Origin: Akkermansia muciniphila
Lineage (GTDB): Bacteria > Verrucomicrobiota > Verrucomicrobiia > Verrucomicrobiales > Akkermansiaceae
NCBI RefSeq assembly: GCF_018709685.1
Contig: NZ_JABDHQ010000001.1
Location: 186,001-250,000 of the forward strand
DNA length: 64,000 bases
Reading direction: 5' to 3'
Shown here piece by piece: positions 45,224-54,201 of the stretch (position 1 is its first letter; the number at the start of each line of letters is the position of its first letter). The notes under the pieces were generated by a model that did not search any database, was not told the DNA's origin, and saw only the letters and a program-made list of their open reading frames with translations. Position numbers and translations under genes: made by a program.

Positions 45224-46243
45224 TTAACGCGTTCTGCGCGCCTGCTGGCCCAGGGCGGTGCGGTACTGGCGCACGGCGGCGGCCAGGGAGGAGGCCATGA
45301 AGTTCTGGTAGCGTTCCGTGGCGATGAGCAGGGCTTCCTGCGGGTTGGACATGAAACCGCCTTCCACCAGGATGGCCGGATGCTTGATGGTGCACAGCAC
45401 GGAATACCGCGCGCGCTTGATGCCGCGGTCAACCATGGAGATGCCTTCCTTGATGGCGAGCGGCCCTTTCAGCATGTGCCCTTGCACGGCGGTAGCCAGG
45501 GCGATGTTCATGCTGTCCTGGGCGTTGCCCTGCAACGCGTCCTGCCGGATATTGCGGGACATGGAGGAGGAAGTCCCCGCGGGGGCCAGCGTGAAGGTTT
45601 CCACCCCGCGGGCGGAGGGGCCGCCGTCATTGAAGTGGATGCTGATGAAAATGGCGTTGTTGTGCCTGTTGGCGATGCGGACGCGGTCCTGAAGGGTGAT
45701 GAAGTTGTCCGTGTCACGGGTCATCACCACCTGGTAGCCCATGCCCTTGAGGCGGTCGCGCAGTTTTTTGGCCACGGAAAGGTTGATGTCCGCCTCCCGG
45801 CTGATGCGGTTGCGCGTGCCGCTGTCGTGCCCGCCGTGGCCGGGGTCAATGACCACCGTGTTGAAGCTGCGGCGGTTGGCGATGTAAATGGGGCGCAGGA
45901 CCGGATCAATGATTTTATGCAGGTCCATGTTGGAGACCATCAGCCCCTTGGAGGGATGGTCCGCCACGGGGTAGGAAAGCACGAACTTCATGTTGTTCAT
46001 GAACATGTCCTGGCTGTGAGCCTGCATGCGGATCTGGATCTTTTCCGGCACTTCGTAAACTTTCTGCCGCCCTTCCGTACGCTCACGGGTCAGCTTGTAA
46101 TGGGTGCGCACCTCGGACATCGGTATATACTGTATCCCGTTGATGGTTTCCGGGTTCCATCCGAAGGCCGTGGACAGCGTCAGCAGAAACATGCCCAAAA
46201 CGCCAAGCATGGCTGCAAATGATGTGCGAGAGGTCGGATACAT
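45224..46243 (-). CDS. N-acetylmuramoyl-L-alanine amidase (Amidase_3 type)
   Basis: A 339-residue exported zinc amidase that cuts the bond between glycan and stem peptide. It has an N-terminal export helix (MYPTSRTSFAAMLGVLGMFL), an AMIN-like N-terminal region and the Amidase_3 domain. Visible residues are the zinc ligands in VVIDPGHGGHDSG (His), READINLSVA (Glu) and IFISIHFND (His), and the catalytic Glu in ILVEGGFMSN. ATG 46243 is preferred because it begins the signal helix; 46279 would add 12 residues. It probably acts in cell separation or recycling. Confidence 0.92.
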   Translation of the reverse strand: MYPTSRTSFAAMLGVLGMFLLTLSTAFGWNPETINGIQYIPMSEVRTHYKLTRERTEGRQKVYEVPEKIQIRMQAHSQDMFMNNMKFVLSYPVADHPSKGLMVSNMDLHKIIDPVLRPIYIANRRSFNTVVIDPGHGGHDSGTRNRISREADINLSVAKKLRDRLKGMGYQVVMTRDTDNFITLQDRVRIANRHNNAIFISIHFNDGGPSARGVETFTLAPAGTSSSMSRNIRQDALQGNAQDSMNIALATAVQGHMLKGPLAIKEGISMVDRGIKRARYSVLCTIKHPAILVEGGFMSNPQEALLIATERYQNFMASSLAAAVRQYRTALGQQARRTR

Positions 46244-46337
46244 AGGACGATATCGCGTCCAGACTAACGGATTTTTCATGACGCACAAGAGAAAAATTCC
46301 CGTGAAAGATTCTTTTGTATCCGCGTCCGTAAAGGGG

Positions 46338-46369
46338 AAAGGCGGCTTCCGGAAACGGAAGCCGCCTTT
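46338..46369 (-). terminator. Rho-independent terminator after recA
   Basis: The perfect 14-bp stem AAAGGCGGCTTCCG / CGGAAGCCGCCTTT with a GAAA loop is very stable and lies 29 bases past the recA stop on the minus strand. Confidence 0.88.
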
Positions 46370-46397
46370 GATAGGGGGGTGAAGGGAAGAAGCCGGA

Positions 46398-47438
46398 TTA
46401 TTTGGCCGCCTTCTCGTCCATCTTGGCCTTGACCAGTTCTTCGATTTCCTTGTACAGGTCGGGGTTGGACTTGAGGGCTTCCTTAGCGGCGTCCCGGCCC
46501 TGGGCAATCTGGCTGCCGTTGTAGCTGATCCAGGAGCCGCGCTTCTGGATAATGTCATATTCCATCGCCAGGTCCAGCAGGCTTCCCACGGAGGAGATGC
46601 CTTCATTGTACATGATGTCGAACTCGCATTCCGTAAAGGGCGGCGCCACCTTGTTCTTGACCACCTTGATCTTGGTGCGGTTCCCGGCCACGGTTCCGTC
46701 GCTGGCCTTGATCTGGCCGATGCGGCGGATGTCCACGCGCACGGAAGCGTAGAATTTCAGGGCGCGTCCGCCGGGAGTGGTTTCCGGGTTGCCGAACATG
46801 ACGCCGATTTTTTCACGGATCTGGTTGGTGAAGACGCACACGGTGCGCGCCTTGGAGATGAAGCTGGTAAGCTTGCGGAGGGCTGCGGACATCAGGCGCG
46901 CCTGGGCGCCCACCGTGGAGTCCCCGATTTCGCCGTCCAGCTCCTGCTTGGTGACCAGGGCGGCTACGGAATCCAGCACGATGACGTCAATGGAGTTGGA
47001 GCGCACCAGGGCTTCGCAGATTTGCAGGGCTTCTTCACCGGAGCTCGGCTGGGAGACCAGCAGGTCGTCCAGGTTCACGCCCAGGCGTGCGGCGTACTGG
47101 GGGTCCAGCGCGTGTTCCACGTCAATGAACGCGGCCAGGCCGCCGGCCTTCTGGGCCTGGGCGATGGCCGTCAGGGTCAGCGTGGTCTTGCCGGAGGACT
47201 CCGGTCCGTAGATTTCCACGATGCGGCCGCGGGCGAAGCCGCCCACGCCCAGCGCGCGGTCAATGAGAAGGTTGCCGGTGGGGATGACGTCCACTTCCAT
47301 TTTTGCGTTGTCGCCAAGACGCATGATGGCATTTTCACCGAAGTCTTTCTGGATCTGGGAGAGGGCCAGGTCAAGGTTGCGCTTGCGGGCCGCTGCCAGT
47401 TTTTCAGCTTCGGGGGATAAAGATGTTTCGTTACTCAT
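46398..47438 (-). CDS. recA: Recombinase RecA
   Basis: A 346-residue RecA that coats single-stranded DNA and drives strand exchange and SOS cleavage. It shows Walker [61 protein letters not shown] and [18 protein letters not shown]-terminal acidity is reduced ([10 protein letters not shown]). It has its own short-leader promoter and a terminator, so it is a single-gene unit wedged between the dcw cluster and the amidase. Confidence 0.98.
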   Translation of the reverse strand: MSNETSLSPEAEKLAAARKRNLDLALSQIQKDFGENAIMRLGDNAKMEVDVIPTGNLLIDRALGVGGFARGRIVEIYGPESSGKTTLTLTAIAQAQKAGGLAAFIDVEHALDPQYAARLGVNLDDLLVSQPSSGEEALQICEALVRSNSIDVIVLDSVAALVTKQELDGEIGDSTVGAQARLMSAALRKLTSFISKARTVCVFTNQIREKIGVMFGNPETTPGGRALKFYASVRVDIRRIGQIKASDGTVAGNRTKIKVVKNKVAPPFTECEFDIMYNEGISSVGSLLDLAMEYDIIQKRGSWISYNGSQIAQGRDAAKEALKSNPDLYKEIEELVKAKMDEKAAK

Positions 47439-47450
47439 AATATCGCGGAA

Positions 47451-47478
47451 AGTATAGCTGACGCGGCCCTGATGGCAA
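47451..47478 (-). promoter_or_regulatory. recA promoter with very short leader
   Basis: On the minus strand TTGCCA (47478-47473) and TATACT (47456-47451) are 16 bases apart. Transcription would start only about six bases before the recA ATG. No standard LexA box is recognised nearby. Confidence 0.7.
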
Positions 47479-47590
47479 GTGTTCAGTAGGTCTTCACGGC
47501 CTCATTTCCCGTTGAGGAAGAACAGAATTCTGACATGGGGGAAATCCTGTGAAAACCGGGTATTCCCTCCGTTGGGGATTGAGGAAAAAT

Positions 47591-47602
47591 GGAGAATTCT
47601 CC
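47591..47602. promoter_or_regulatory. Perfect 12-bp palindrome between ftsQ and recA
   Basis: GGAGAATTCTCC is a perfect dyad. It lies ~150 bases upstream of the recA start and 60 bases past the ftsQ stop. It could be a repressor site or a weak end-of-operon hairpin. Confidence 0.3.
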
Positions 47603-47662
47603 GTGGGCGGGAAGGGGGAGAACGGGTGAGGCCGCGCCATCGGGAAGGAGCGCGCGGGGGCG

Positions 47663-48613
47663 TCACTCCTCAATCGGTTCCGCCAGGGGGATATCCTCGT
47701 AGGCATCGTCAAAGATGACGGGGATGTTATGTTCCGGAATCAGGTTGATGGCGCTGATTTTGCGGTGCGTCTGGCGCGCGTGCTGAAGCGCCTTGGAGAG
47801 TTTTTCCACCTGGTGCTCCAGGCCGTAATGGCTGAAAGTGGCCTGGCAGTCATTGGAGAAGCGCACGCAGAAAGACCAGTCATTGGGCGTGGTGATGGAG
47901 ACGATGCTGGGCAGGAATTCCGTCACGCTGCCGGACAGCAGCTCAATAAGCTGCATGGGCGCTTCCAGCTCACGGATGCTGATGCCGTAAGTGAGCTGGC
48001 CGGAGCTGGGCGGCCTGAGGGTCACGGAAGGCATGTGCCTGCCCTGGATGTAGGGCAGGTGGACCTGCTCCATGCAGGGGAAGATGACGCCCTCCTTGTC
48101 CGCCAGAACGCCGTACCTGGCGTCACCGGGGCGGATGCCGAGCTCCGGGCAGTCAATCCATGCTACGGGGATGCGCGCGTCAATGTCCACCAGCAGGGTG
48201 GGATCAGAGGATATCTGGCGTTTGACGGACGCCCGGCGGATGGCCGGGCATTTCAGCAGGCGTTGTTCCAGCTCTGCGGCGTCCATGGCAAAGATGTTGT
48301 CTGCGGGCCCCACGCCCATGAGGGAGAAGGCCTGCTCCGCGTTGAAGATGCCGTTGCTTTTCAGCGTAACGGTATCAATGGAGAGCCAGTCGTATTTAAG
48401 GATGTAGTCCTTCCACAGGAAGACAATGGCCCCGATGAGGCCAAAGATGAGCGTGTAAACGGTGAGGATGTGGAACAGCCTGCGCCGGAAGAGCCAGAAA
48501 CGGTAGTTCCTGCCCTTGCGCTCAATGGTTTCTTTTCTCGCCTCCCGTTCCAGCAGGAGCAGTTCCGGCCTCTTGGCGGAACGGGGGACTGGCGTTGTGG
48601 CTTTGTGCGACAT
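47663..48613 (-). CDS. ftsQ: Cell division protein FtsQ
   Basis: A 316-residue bitopic protein of the divisome that bridges early and late division proteins with FtsL and FtsB. It has a basic cytoplasmic tail, a membrane helix near 48-67 (FHILTVYTLIFGLIGAIVFL), a POTRA-type segment (LSIDTVTLKSNGIFNAEQAF) and an FtsQ/DivIB domain. It is the last gene of the dcw run, 47 bases after ddl. ftsA and ftsZ do not follow. Confidence 0.85.
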   Translation of the reverse strand: MSHKATTPVPRSAKRPELLLLEREARKETIERKGRNYRFWLFRRRLFHILTVYTLIFGLIGAIVFLWKDYILKYDWLSIDTVTLKSNGIFNAEQAFSLMGVGPADNIFAMDAAELEQRLLKCPAIRRASVKRQISSDPTLLVDIDARIPVAWIDCPELGIRPGDARYGVLADKEGVIFPCMEQVHLPYIQGRHMPSVTLRPPSSGQLTYGISIRELEAPMQLIELLSGSVTEFLPSIVSITTPNDWSFCVRFSNDCQATFSHYGLEHQVEKLSKALQHARQTHRKISAINLIPEHNIPVIFDDAYEDIPLAEPIEE

Positions 48614-48660
48614 CGGGGGGTGTGGGAGGGGCAGCTCCCCGCCCTCTGTCAGATATTACG

Positions 48661-49596
48661 CTATTTCCGGGGGGTGGCTAGCGATAATTCCGCTATTTTT
48701 TCGCAAAGGGAGCCGTAGGGCCATCCTGCAGCCGCGGCGGCCTTGGGCAGCAGGCTGGAGGGGGTCATGCCGGGAATGGTGTTGATTTCCAGCACAAAAG
48801 GCTCGCCGTCCTGTTCACGCAGCAGCACGTCCACGCGGCCGTACACTTCCACGCCGGCGGCGCGGTAGGCCTTCAGGGCGGCATCCTGCACCTTTTGGGC
48901 GGTATCCTCCGGCAGGTCCGCGGGGCAGATGTAGTCCGTGCCGCCGCCCATGTTCATCCACGGGTACTTGTTGCTCAGGTCGTAGAACCCGGAGCGGGGG
49001 CAGATATGGATGACGGGGAGGGCCTCCCCGTCCAGAACGCCCACCGTAAGTTCACGGCCCTGAATGAATTCCTCCACCAGCACGGTGGAACCGTGGGTAA
49101 CGGCTTCCTCCATGGCGGGGAGAATGTCTTCCTGCCTGTGGACAATGTGGACGCCCACGCTGGAACCCTCGCAGGGGGGCTTGATGACGAAGGGGAGGGG
49201 GAGGGAAGGCATCACGATGCCGCCGGAACAGTCCAGAATTTCCGCGCGCGGGGTGGGCACTCCGGCGTCCAGGAACACTTTCTTGGATTTGGCCTTGTCA
49301 AAGCACAGGGCGCTGGAACGGGAGCCGGCACCCGTGTACGGAATGCCGCGTTCCTCCAGAATGGTTTGAAGGGCTCCGTCCTCGCCGAAGGTGCCGTGGA
49401 TGATGTTGTAGGCCAGTTCCGTGCCTTCCGGCAGGAGGAAGTCCGGGCCGTGCACGTCCACCTGCGTTACGTTGGTGAATCCGGCCTGGCACAGGGCGTC
49501 GTAAACGGATTTGCCGGAGACGAGGGATACTTCCCGTTCAGCTCCGGGACCGCCCAGAAGAAGGGCGATCCTGAGGTCGCGCTTGAGAGTGCTCAT
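48661..49596 (-). CDS. ddl: D-alanine--D-alanine ligase
   Basis: A 311-residue ATP-grasp ligase making the D-Ala-D-Ala dipeptide for MurF. It shows LLGGPGAEREVSLVSGKSVY at the N-terminus, VIKPPCEGSSVGVHIV, LVEEFIQGRELTVGVL and FVLEINTIPGMTPSSLLPKA. The length is typical of DdlB. Gaps of 23 and 47 bases join it to murC/B and ftsQ. Confidence 0.97.
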   Translation of the reverse strand: MSTLKRDLRIALLLGGPGAEREVSLVSGKSVYDALCQAGFTNVTQVDVHGPDFLLPEGTELAYNIIHGTFGEDGALQTILEERGIPYTGAGSRSSALCFDKAKSKKVFLDAGVPTPRAEILDCSGGIVMPSLPLPFVIKPPCEGSSVGVHIVHRQEDILPAMEEAVTHGSTVLVEEFIQGRELTVGVLDGEALPVIHICPRSGFYDLSNKYPWMNMGGGTDYICPADLPEDTAQKVQDAALKAYRAAGVEVYGRVDVLLREQDGEPFVLEINTIPGMTPSSLLPKAAAAAGWPYGSLCEKIAELSLATPRK

Positions 49597-49619
49597 GTTG
49601 GAATAAAATAATGAATAGG

Positions 49620-51929
49620 TTAAAATTGAGGTTCCCGGTCACCGATGACCTGGGCTTCCGATTTCAGGTCAATGCCGCGGTTTTCCATGGCTTCTTTCCG
49701 GATCATGTCAATCAGGATGGTGATGTCCCGCGCCCTGGCGTGGCCGCGGTTGATGATGAAGTTGGCATGCACGTCGGACACGCAGGCATCCCCCACGCAG
49801 GCGTTTTTGAGGCCCAGCTCGTCAATGAGCCTGCCCGCCGGGATTTCCGGCGGGTTCTTGAAGATACATCCTGAGCTGGCTCCTACGGGCTGGGTGAGCT
49901 TGCGCTTGGCGCGGGCTTCTTCCAGGCGCTGCTCCATTTCCCGGGTAGAAGCGGGTTGCGTCTCAAACACGGCCTGAAGAACAAAGTTGTGGGCCAGGTC
50001 CGGAATGGAACGGTACTGGGCGTTCAGTTCCTCCTTCGTATGGCTGCGGATTTCCCCGTCTTCATCCAGGCAGACGACGGAGACCAGGTTTTGAATCATG
50101 TCCATGCCCATGGCTCCGGCGTTCATGCGGAGGCTTCCCCCCACGTTGCCGGGAATGCCGTCCATCCATTCCAGGCCGCCAAGGCCGTTCTGGACGGAGG
50201 CGGAGACCAGCTTTTTCAGGCGCACGCCCGCACCGGCGGAGATATGGCTGCCCTGGATGTCCAGCTCGTCGAATTCGCCGCCGGAGGGGTGGATGACGGC
50301 GCCGCGCAGGCCGCCGTCCCTGACGATGATGTTGGAGCCGCGGCCAATGACGTGCACGGGGATGTTCCGGTCCCGGCAGTAGTTGACCGCCGTCCGCATC
50401 CCGGAAAAGGTGGAGGGCTCCAGCCAGTACTGGGCGCAGCCGCCCACGCCCATGGTGGTGTGGCGTGACATGGGCTCGTACAGCCTGCCTTTCAAATCTT
50501 CCCCCGCGGTGCGTTCCAGGTCTTCCAGCAGGGCCAGGTCATGGGCAATGCGCATGCCGCATTCATGGACGTTCCCGGCTCCCAGCGTCAGGAACAGGTC
50601 TCCGGGGTTCAGCGCGTTGCCGATGGCGTGGTGCGCCGTGGCGAGGTTGGGGAGGTAGTGGGTTTCCACCGGGCCGTGCTTGTGCATGGCGTCAATGATG
50701 GTCTGCCCGCTCACTCCCTTGATGGGCAGTTCGCTGGCGGGATAAACGTCCGCCACAAAGACGAGGTCCGCCGCCTGGAGCACCTTGCCGAAGTCGTCCG
50801 CCAGCATCTGCGTGCGCGTGTAGCGGTGCGGCTGGAAGTACACTACCAGGCGGTTCGGCTGGAGGGAACGGGCGGTTTGGAGGGTGGCGGCTATCTCCGT
50901 GGGATGGTGGCCGTAATCGTCCACAATCCGGATGGAGGGGGAAAGGTATTTGGTTTCAAAGCGGCGCTTGGCTCCGGCAAAGGAGGCCAGCCCGCGCGTC
51001 ACCGCCGGGAAATCCACGCCCAGTTCCGTTGCCAGCGCGATGGCCGCCAGGGAGTTCAGCACGTTGTGGCGGCCGGGAATGCCCAGCTCCACGCGGCCCA
51101 GTTCCTCCCCCCCCTTCAGCACGGTGAACAGGGTGCGGCCGCGGCGTTCCAGAACGTCCGTGGCGGTATAGTCCGCATCGGACCAGCCGTAGGAAACGGA
51201 ATTGGGGTATGCGGCGCATACGTCCGCAGCGCCAGGATGGGCGCGGCAGTAGATGATGCTGCCCCGCGTCTGGGAGCACAGCTGGTTGAACACGGCCTTG
51301 ATTTCATCCAGGTCCTTGTAATGGTCCAGGTGTTCCGGCTCAATGTTGAGGACGATGCTGTGCTCCGGGATGTAGTTCACCAGCGTGCCGTCGCTTTCGT
51401 CCCCTTCCGCCACCAGGTACTCGCTGTCCTCGTTCCAGTGGGCGTTGGTGCCCAGCACGGGGATTTCCGCTCCCACGTAGTGGCACGGGCGCATGCGGCC
51501 TTCCCGCATCAGGTGCGCGCAGAGGGCTGAAGTGGTGGTTTTCCCGTGCGTGCCGGAGACCACCACGCCCTTCTTCCCGTTCAGGATGGCCGCCAGGCAT
51601 TCCGCGCGGCGCATGCAGGGGATGTCCAGCTTGCGCGCGGCGGCCAGGGCCGGATTGTCCTCCCGGATGGCGCTGGAATAAATGACGATTTCCGCGTCCG
51701 AGACGGCGTCCGCGGAGTGGGGGCATGAGAAGGACAGGCCCAGGCTCTGGAGCCGTTCCGTTTCCGTGCTCGTAACCCGGTCGCAGCCGCTTACCCGGTG
51801 GCCCATCTCCATCAGCATGAGCGCCAGGCCGGACATGCCGGAACCCGCTACGCCGATGAGGTGCAGGCGTGCCGGGTGTTCCCTGTCCATCAGGCGTTTG
51901 CGTAAAATATCAATCATGGATGGCTGCAT
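49620..51929 (-). CDS. murC/murB: Fused MurC-MurB: UDP-MurNAc-L-alanine ligase and UDP-MurNAc dehydrogenase
   Basis: A 769-residue bifunctional protein. The N-terminal ~455 residues are MurC: IGVAGSGMSGLALMLMEMGH, ATP loop VVSGTHGKTTTSALCAHL near 124-141, VDDYGHHPTEI. The C-terminal ~300 are MurB: MGVGGCAQYW, GRGSNIIVRDGG, IPGNVGGSLRMNAGAMG and ASSGCIFKNPP, the last carrying the active-site region of type I MurB. One protein would therefore carry two neighbouring cytoplasmic steps, reduction to UDP-MurNAc and L-Ala addition. The start at 51929 overlaps murG by 20 bases; 51917 is an alternative. This fusion is known from a few lineages. Confidence 0.95.
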   Translation of the reverse strand: MQPSMIDILRKRLMDREHPARLHLIGVAGSGMSGLALMLMEMGHRVSGCDRVTSTETERLQSLGLSFSCPHSADAVSDAEIVIYSSAIREDNPALAAARKLDIPCMRRAECLAAILNGKKGVVVSGTHGKTTTSALCAHLMREGRMRPCHYVGAEIPVLGTNAHWNEDSEYLVAEGDESDGTLVNYIPEHSIVLNIEPEHLDHYKDLDEIKAVFNQLCSQTRGSIIYCRAHPGAADVCAAYPNSVSYGWSDADYTATDVLERRGRTLFTVLKGGEELGRVELGIPGRHNVLNSLAAIALATELGVDFPAVTRGLASFAGAKRRFETKYLSPSIRIVDDYGHHPTEIAATLQTARSLQPNRLVVYFQPHRYTRTQMLADDFGKVLQAADLVFVADVYPASELPIKGVSGQTIIDAMHKHGPVETHYLPNLATAHHAIGNALNPGDLFLTLGAGNVHECGMRIAHDLALLEDLERTAGEDLKGRLYEPMSRHTTMGVGGCAQYWLEPSTFSGMRTAVNYCRDRNIPVHVIGRGSNIIVRDGGLRGAVIHPSGGEFDELDIQGSHISAGAGVRLKKLVSASVQNGLGGLEWMDGIPGNVGGSLRMNAGAMGMDMIQNLVSVVCLDEDGEIRSHTKEELNAQYRSIPDLAHNFVLQAVFETQPASTREMEQRLEEARAKRKLTQPVGASSGCIFKNPPEIPAGRLIDELGLKNACVGDACVSDVHANFIINRGHARARDITILIDMIRKEAMENRGIDLKSEAQVIGDREPQF

Positions 51930-53034
51930 GGTCCGTGTTTTCAATGACGTTGGCGATGCGGGATACTGCATCAGGCGTATCCAGACGTAAAGCACATTCA
52001 TTCATGGAGGCCAGCAGGGAGGAATCCTTGAAGACTTCATTCAGAAAAGCCGTAATATCGTCCGGCGTGAGGGTGTTTTCACGCATCATGCGCGCCGCGC
52101 CGTGGGCGGCGAAGACGCGCGCGTTATGCGCCTGGTGGTCGTCCGCGGCAAAGGGGTAGGGAACCAGCAGGGCCGCCTTCCCCATGTGGGCCAGCTCCGT
52201 CAGGCTGGACGCCCCGGAGCGGGAAATGACCACGTCCGCCGCGGCGTACGCGGTAGCCATGGCGGAACAGAATTCAATGACGTGCACATGGGGCATGTCC
52301 GCCGTGAGCTGGCTCACGCGCGCAAAATCCGCGGAGCCGGTGATGATGAGGAAGTCGCACAGGTCCGCGCATTGCCGGGCCGCTTCAATGACCAGGGAAT
52401 TGAGGTTCCTGGCCCCCTGGGAGCCGCCCATCACCAGGGCCACGCGGCGGTCCTTGGGCAGGTTGAGCTCCGCCCTGGATTCATCCTTGTCCCTGCGCTC
52501 CTCCATCTCCTGGCGCACCGGGGTGCCGGTGACGATGCACTTGGCGGGGTTGAAGTAGTGCCTGGCTTCCTCAATGCCCAGCAGCACGTTCGTGCAGCAC
52601 TTGGCGGTCATGCGGTTGGCCTTGCCGGGCAGGGCGTTGGAGTCATGCACGTAAGTGCGGATGCCCTTGCGGTGGGCGGCGTACACGGGCGGGAAGGAGG
52701 TGAACCCTCCCATGCCGATGACGACGTCCGCGTTCACCTCGTCCAGCAGGCTGCGGCTGAAACGGATGGCCTTGTACAGCTTGATCCCGAACCCCAGCAG
52801 GGACATGGACGGGATTTTAGGCATGGCAATGGCCTCAATGGTGCGGAAGTTGAGATCGCCGTAATTCCGGCTGGCCTGGGCGTCCACCTTCTTCTGGGAG
52901 ATGAGCAGGGTAACGTTGTGGCCGCGCTTTTTAAGTTCCTGGGCCACGGCGATGCCGGGAAAAAGGTGCCCCCCCGTGCCGCCGCAGGCAATCACGATGT
53001 TCAGGGGGGGGCGTGTGGAAGAGGGTTCAGTCAT
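51910..53034 (-). CDS. murG: UDP-GlcNAc:lipid I GlcNAc transferase MurG
   Basis: A 374-residue GT-B enzyme that turns lipid I into lipid II on the inner face of the membrane. It shows IACGGTGGHLFPGIAVAQEL, VIGMGGFTSFPPVYAA, ALVMGGSQGARNLNSLV, VISRSGASSLTELAHMGKAA and YPFAADDHQAHNARVF. ATGA overlap with ftsW (53031-53034) couples their translation. Confidence 0.97.
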   Translation of the reverse strand: MTEPSSTRPPLNIVIACGGTGGHLFPGIAVAQELKKRGHNVTLLISQKKVDAQASRNYGDLNFRTIEAIAMPKIPSMSLLGFGIKLYKAIRFSRSLLDEVNADVVIGMGGFTSFPPVYAAHRKGIRTYVHDSNALPGKANRMTAKCCTNVLLGIEEARHYFNPAKCIVTGTPVRQEMEERRDKDESRAELNLPKDRRVALVMGGSQGARNLNSLVIEAARQCADLCDFLIITGSADFARVSQLTADMPHVHVIEFCSAMATAYAAADVVISRSGASSLTELAHMGKAALLVPYPFAADDHQAHNARVFAAHGAARMMRENTLTPDDITAFLNEVFKDSSLLASMNECALRLDTPDAVSRIANVIENTDHAAIHD

Positions 53035-54173
53035 AATCTTACATCAATGGAGCGTTCGTCTTTGCGGGTAATTTCACAGTTGGGCTGTGCCCCGGTGGAA
53101 AATCTCTGGATGCTGGTGAGCATGCCCAGGGCGGCCAGCGTGAAGACCAGGTTGGTCCCCCCGAAGCTGATGAAGGGCAGGGGCAGGCCGGAGTTGGGAA
53201 CGGCGTTGGTCACCACCGCAATGTTCAGGATGGCGGGGCAGAAGATGATGGCGACAATCCCCACGGCCAGGAACCGCCCGTAGGCGTCCCGGCACTGCAT
53301 GGCCACGCCGATGCCGGCGTACGTCATCAGGAAGTAGCAGAGCAGGACGAACATGGTTCCGTAAAAGCCGAATTCCTCGCCCAGCGGAGCGAAGATAAAG
53401 TCCGTATGGGCAAAGGGCAGCGTGCCGTGCTTCTCCGCGCTGTTGCCCAGGCCCACCCCGTCCAGTCCCCCGCGGGACAGGGCGATGGAGGCGCGGTACT
53501 GCTGGAGCCCCGCGCCCAGGCGGTGGGCGTCCAGGTCCTTCCAGGCCAGGAAGCGTTCCAGGCGGTTGGCGTTGCTCTGCACCAGAACGTAGAGGGCTCC
53601 CCCCGCCAGGGCCAGGGCGCCGCCCAGGTAAATTTTACGCGTGCCCGCCACGAACATCACGCAGAACGCGGCCAGGGCCAGCGCTACGGAGGTGCCCATG
53701 TCCTTTTCAAAAAGAATCAGCGCCAGCGGAACGCCGAAGATGATGCCGGGCATGGCGAACCCCCACCAGAAGGAGGTGGTGCGGTCCCGGTACAGGGCCA
53801 GCCAGTGGGCCAGCGCCATCATCATGCAGAGCTTGGCGCATTCACTGGGCTGGAACTGCATGCCGATGGTGATCCAGCGGCGTTCCCCGTTGATTTCCTT
53901 GCCGATGCCCGGCACGTAGCACAGCACCAGCAGGAAGGAGGCGAACCCCAGGATCCACCAGATGTACTTCCTCCATATCCGGTAATCTATCCGGGAGAGG
54001 ACCAGGGCCCCCAGCAGGCCCGCGCAGGCAAAGGCCGTCTGCTTGAACAGGGGTTCGTAAGGGTGCGTGGTTTCCTCCGCCCACGCCGCCGTGCTGGATA
54101 CCATCACCAGGCCCACGACCAGAAGGCAGATGACGAAAAACCAGACCAGAATCATGCAGACTTTGGAAGACAT
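53031..54173 (-). CDS. ftsW: Septal peptidoglycan polymerase FtsW
   Basis: A 380-residue SEDS-family membrane protein with about 10 helices. It shows FAGCLLVV-like helices at the start, then QFQPSECAKLCMMMALAHWL, LGNSAEKHGTLPFAHTDFIF (the periplasmic loop with the conserved HTDFIF), and NSGLPLPFISFGGTNLVFTL. It polymerises lipid II together with FtsI, and lies between the LysM gene and murG. Confidence 0.95.
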   Translation of the reverse strand: MSSKVCMILVWFFVICLLVVGLVMVSSTAAWAEETTHPYEPLFKQTAFACAGLLGALVLSRIDYRIWRKYIWWILGFASFLLVLCYVPGIGKEINGERRWITIGMQFQPSECAKLCMMMALAHWLALYRDRTTSFWWGFAMPGIIFGVPLALILFEKDMGTSVALALAAFCVMFVAGTRKIYLGGALALAGGALYVLVQSNANRLERFLAWKDLDAHRLGAGLQQYRASIALSRGGLDGVGLGNSAEKHGTLPFAHTDFIFAPLGEEFGFYGTMFVLLCYFLMTYAGIGVAMQCRDAYGRFLAVGIVAIIFCPAILNIAVVTNAVPNSGLPLPFISFGGTNLVFTLAALGMLTSIQRFSTGAQPNCEITRKDERSIDVRL

Positions 54174-54201
54174 GGCGGGAGGGGCTGGGAAGGGAGAAGA
54201 A

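Noticed and set aside
50541-51530. Long open frames opposite the murC/B gene, and similar ones opposite other dcw genes
   Set aside because: These are shadows of GC-rich genes. All real dcw genes are on the minus strand with matching motifs.
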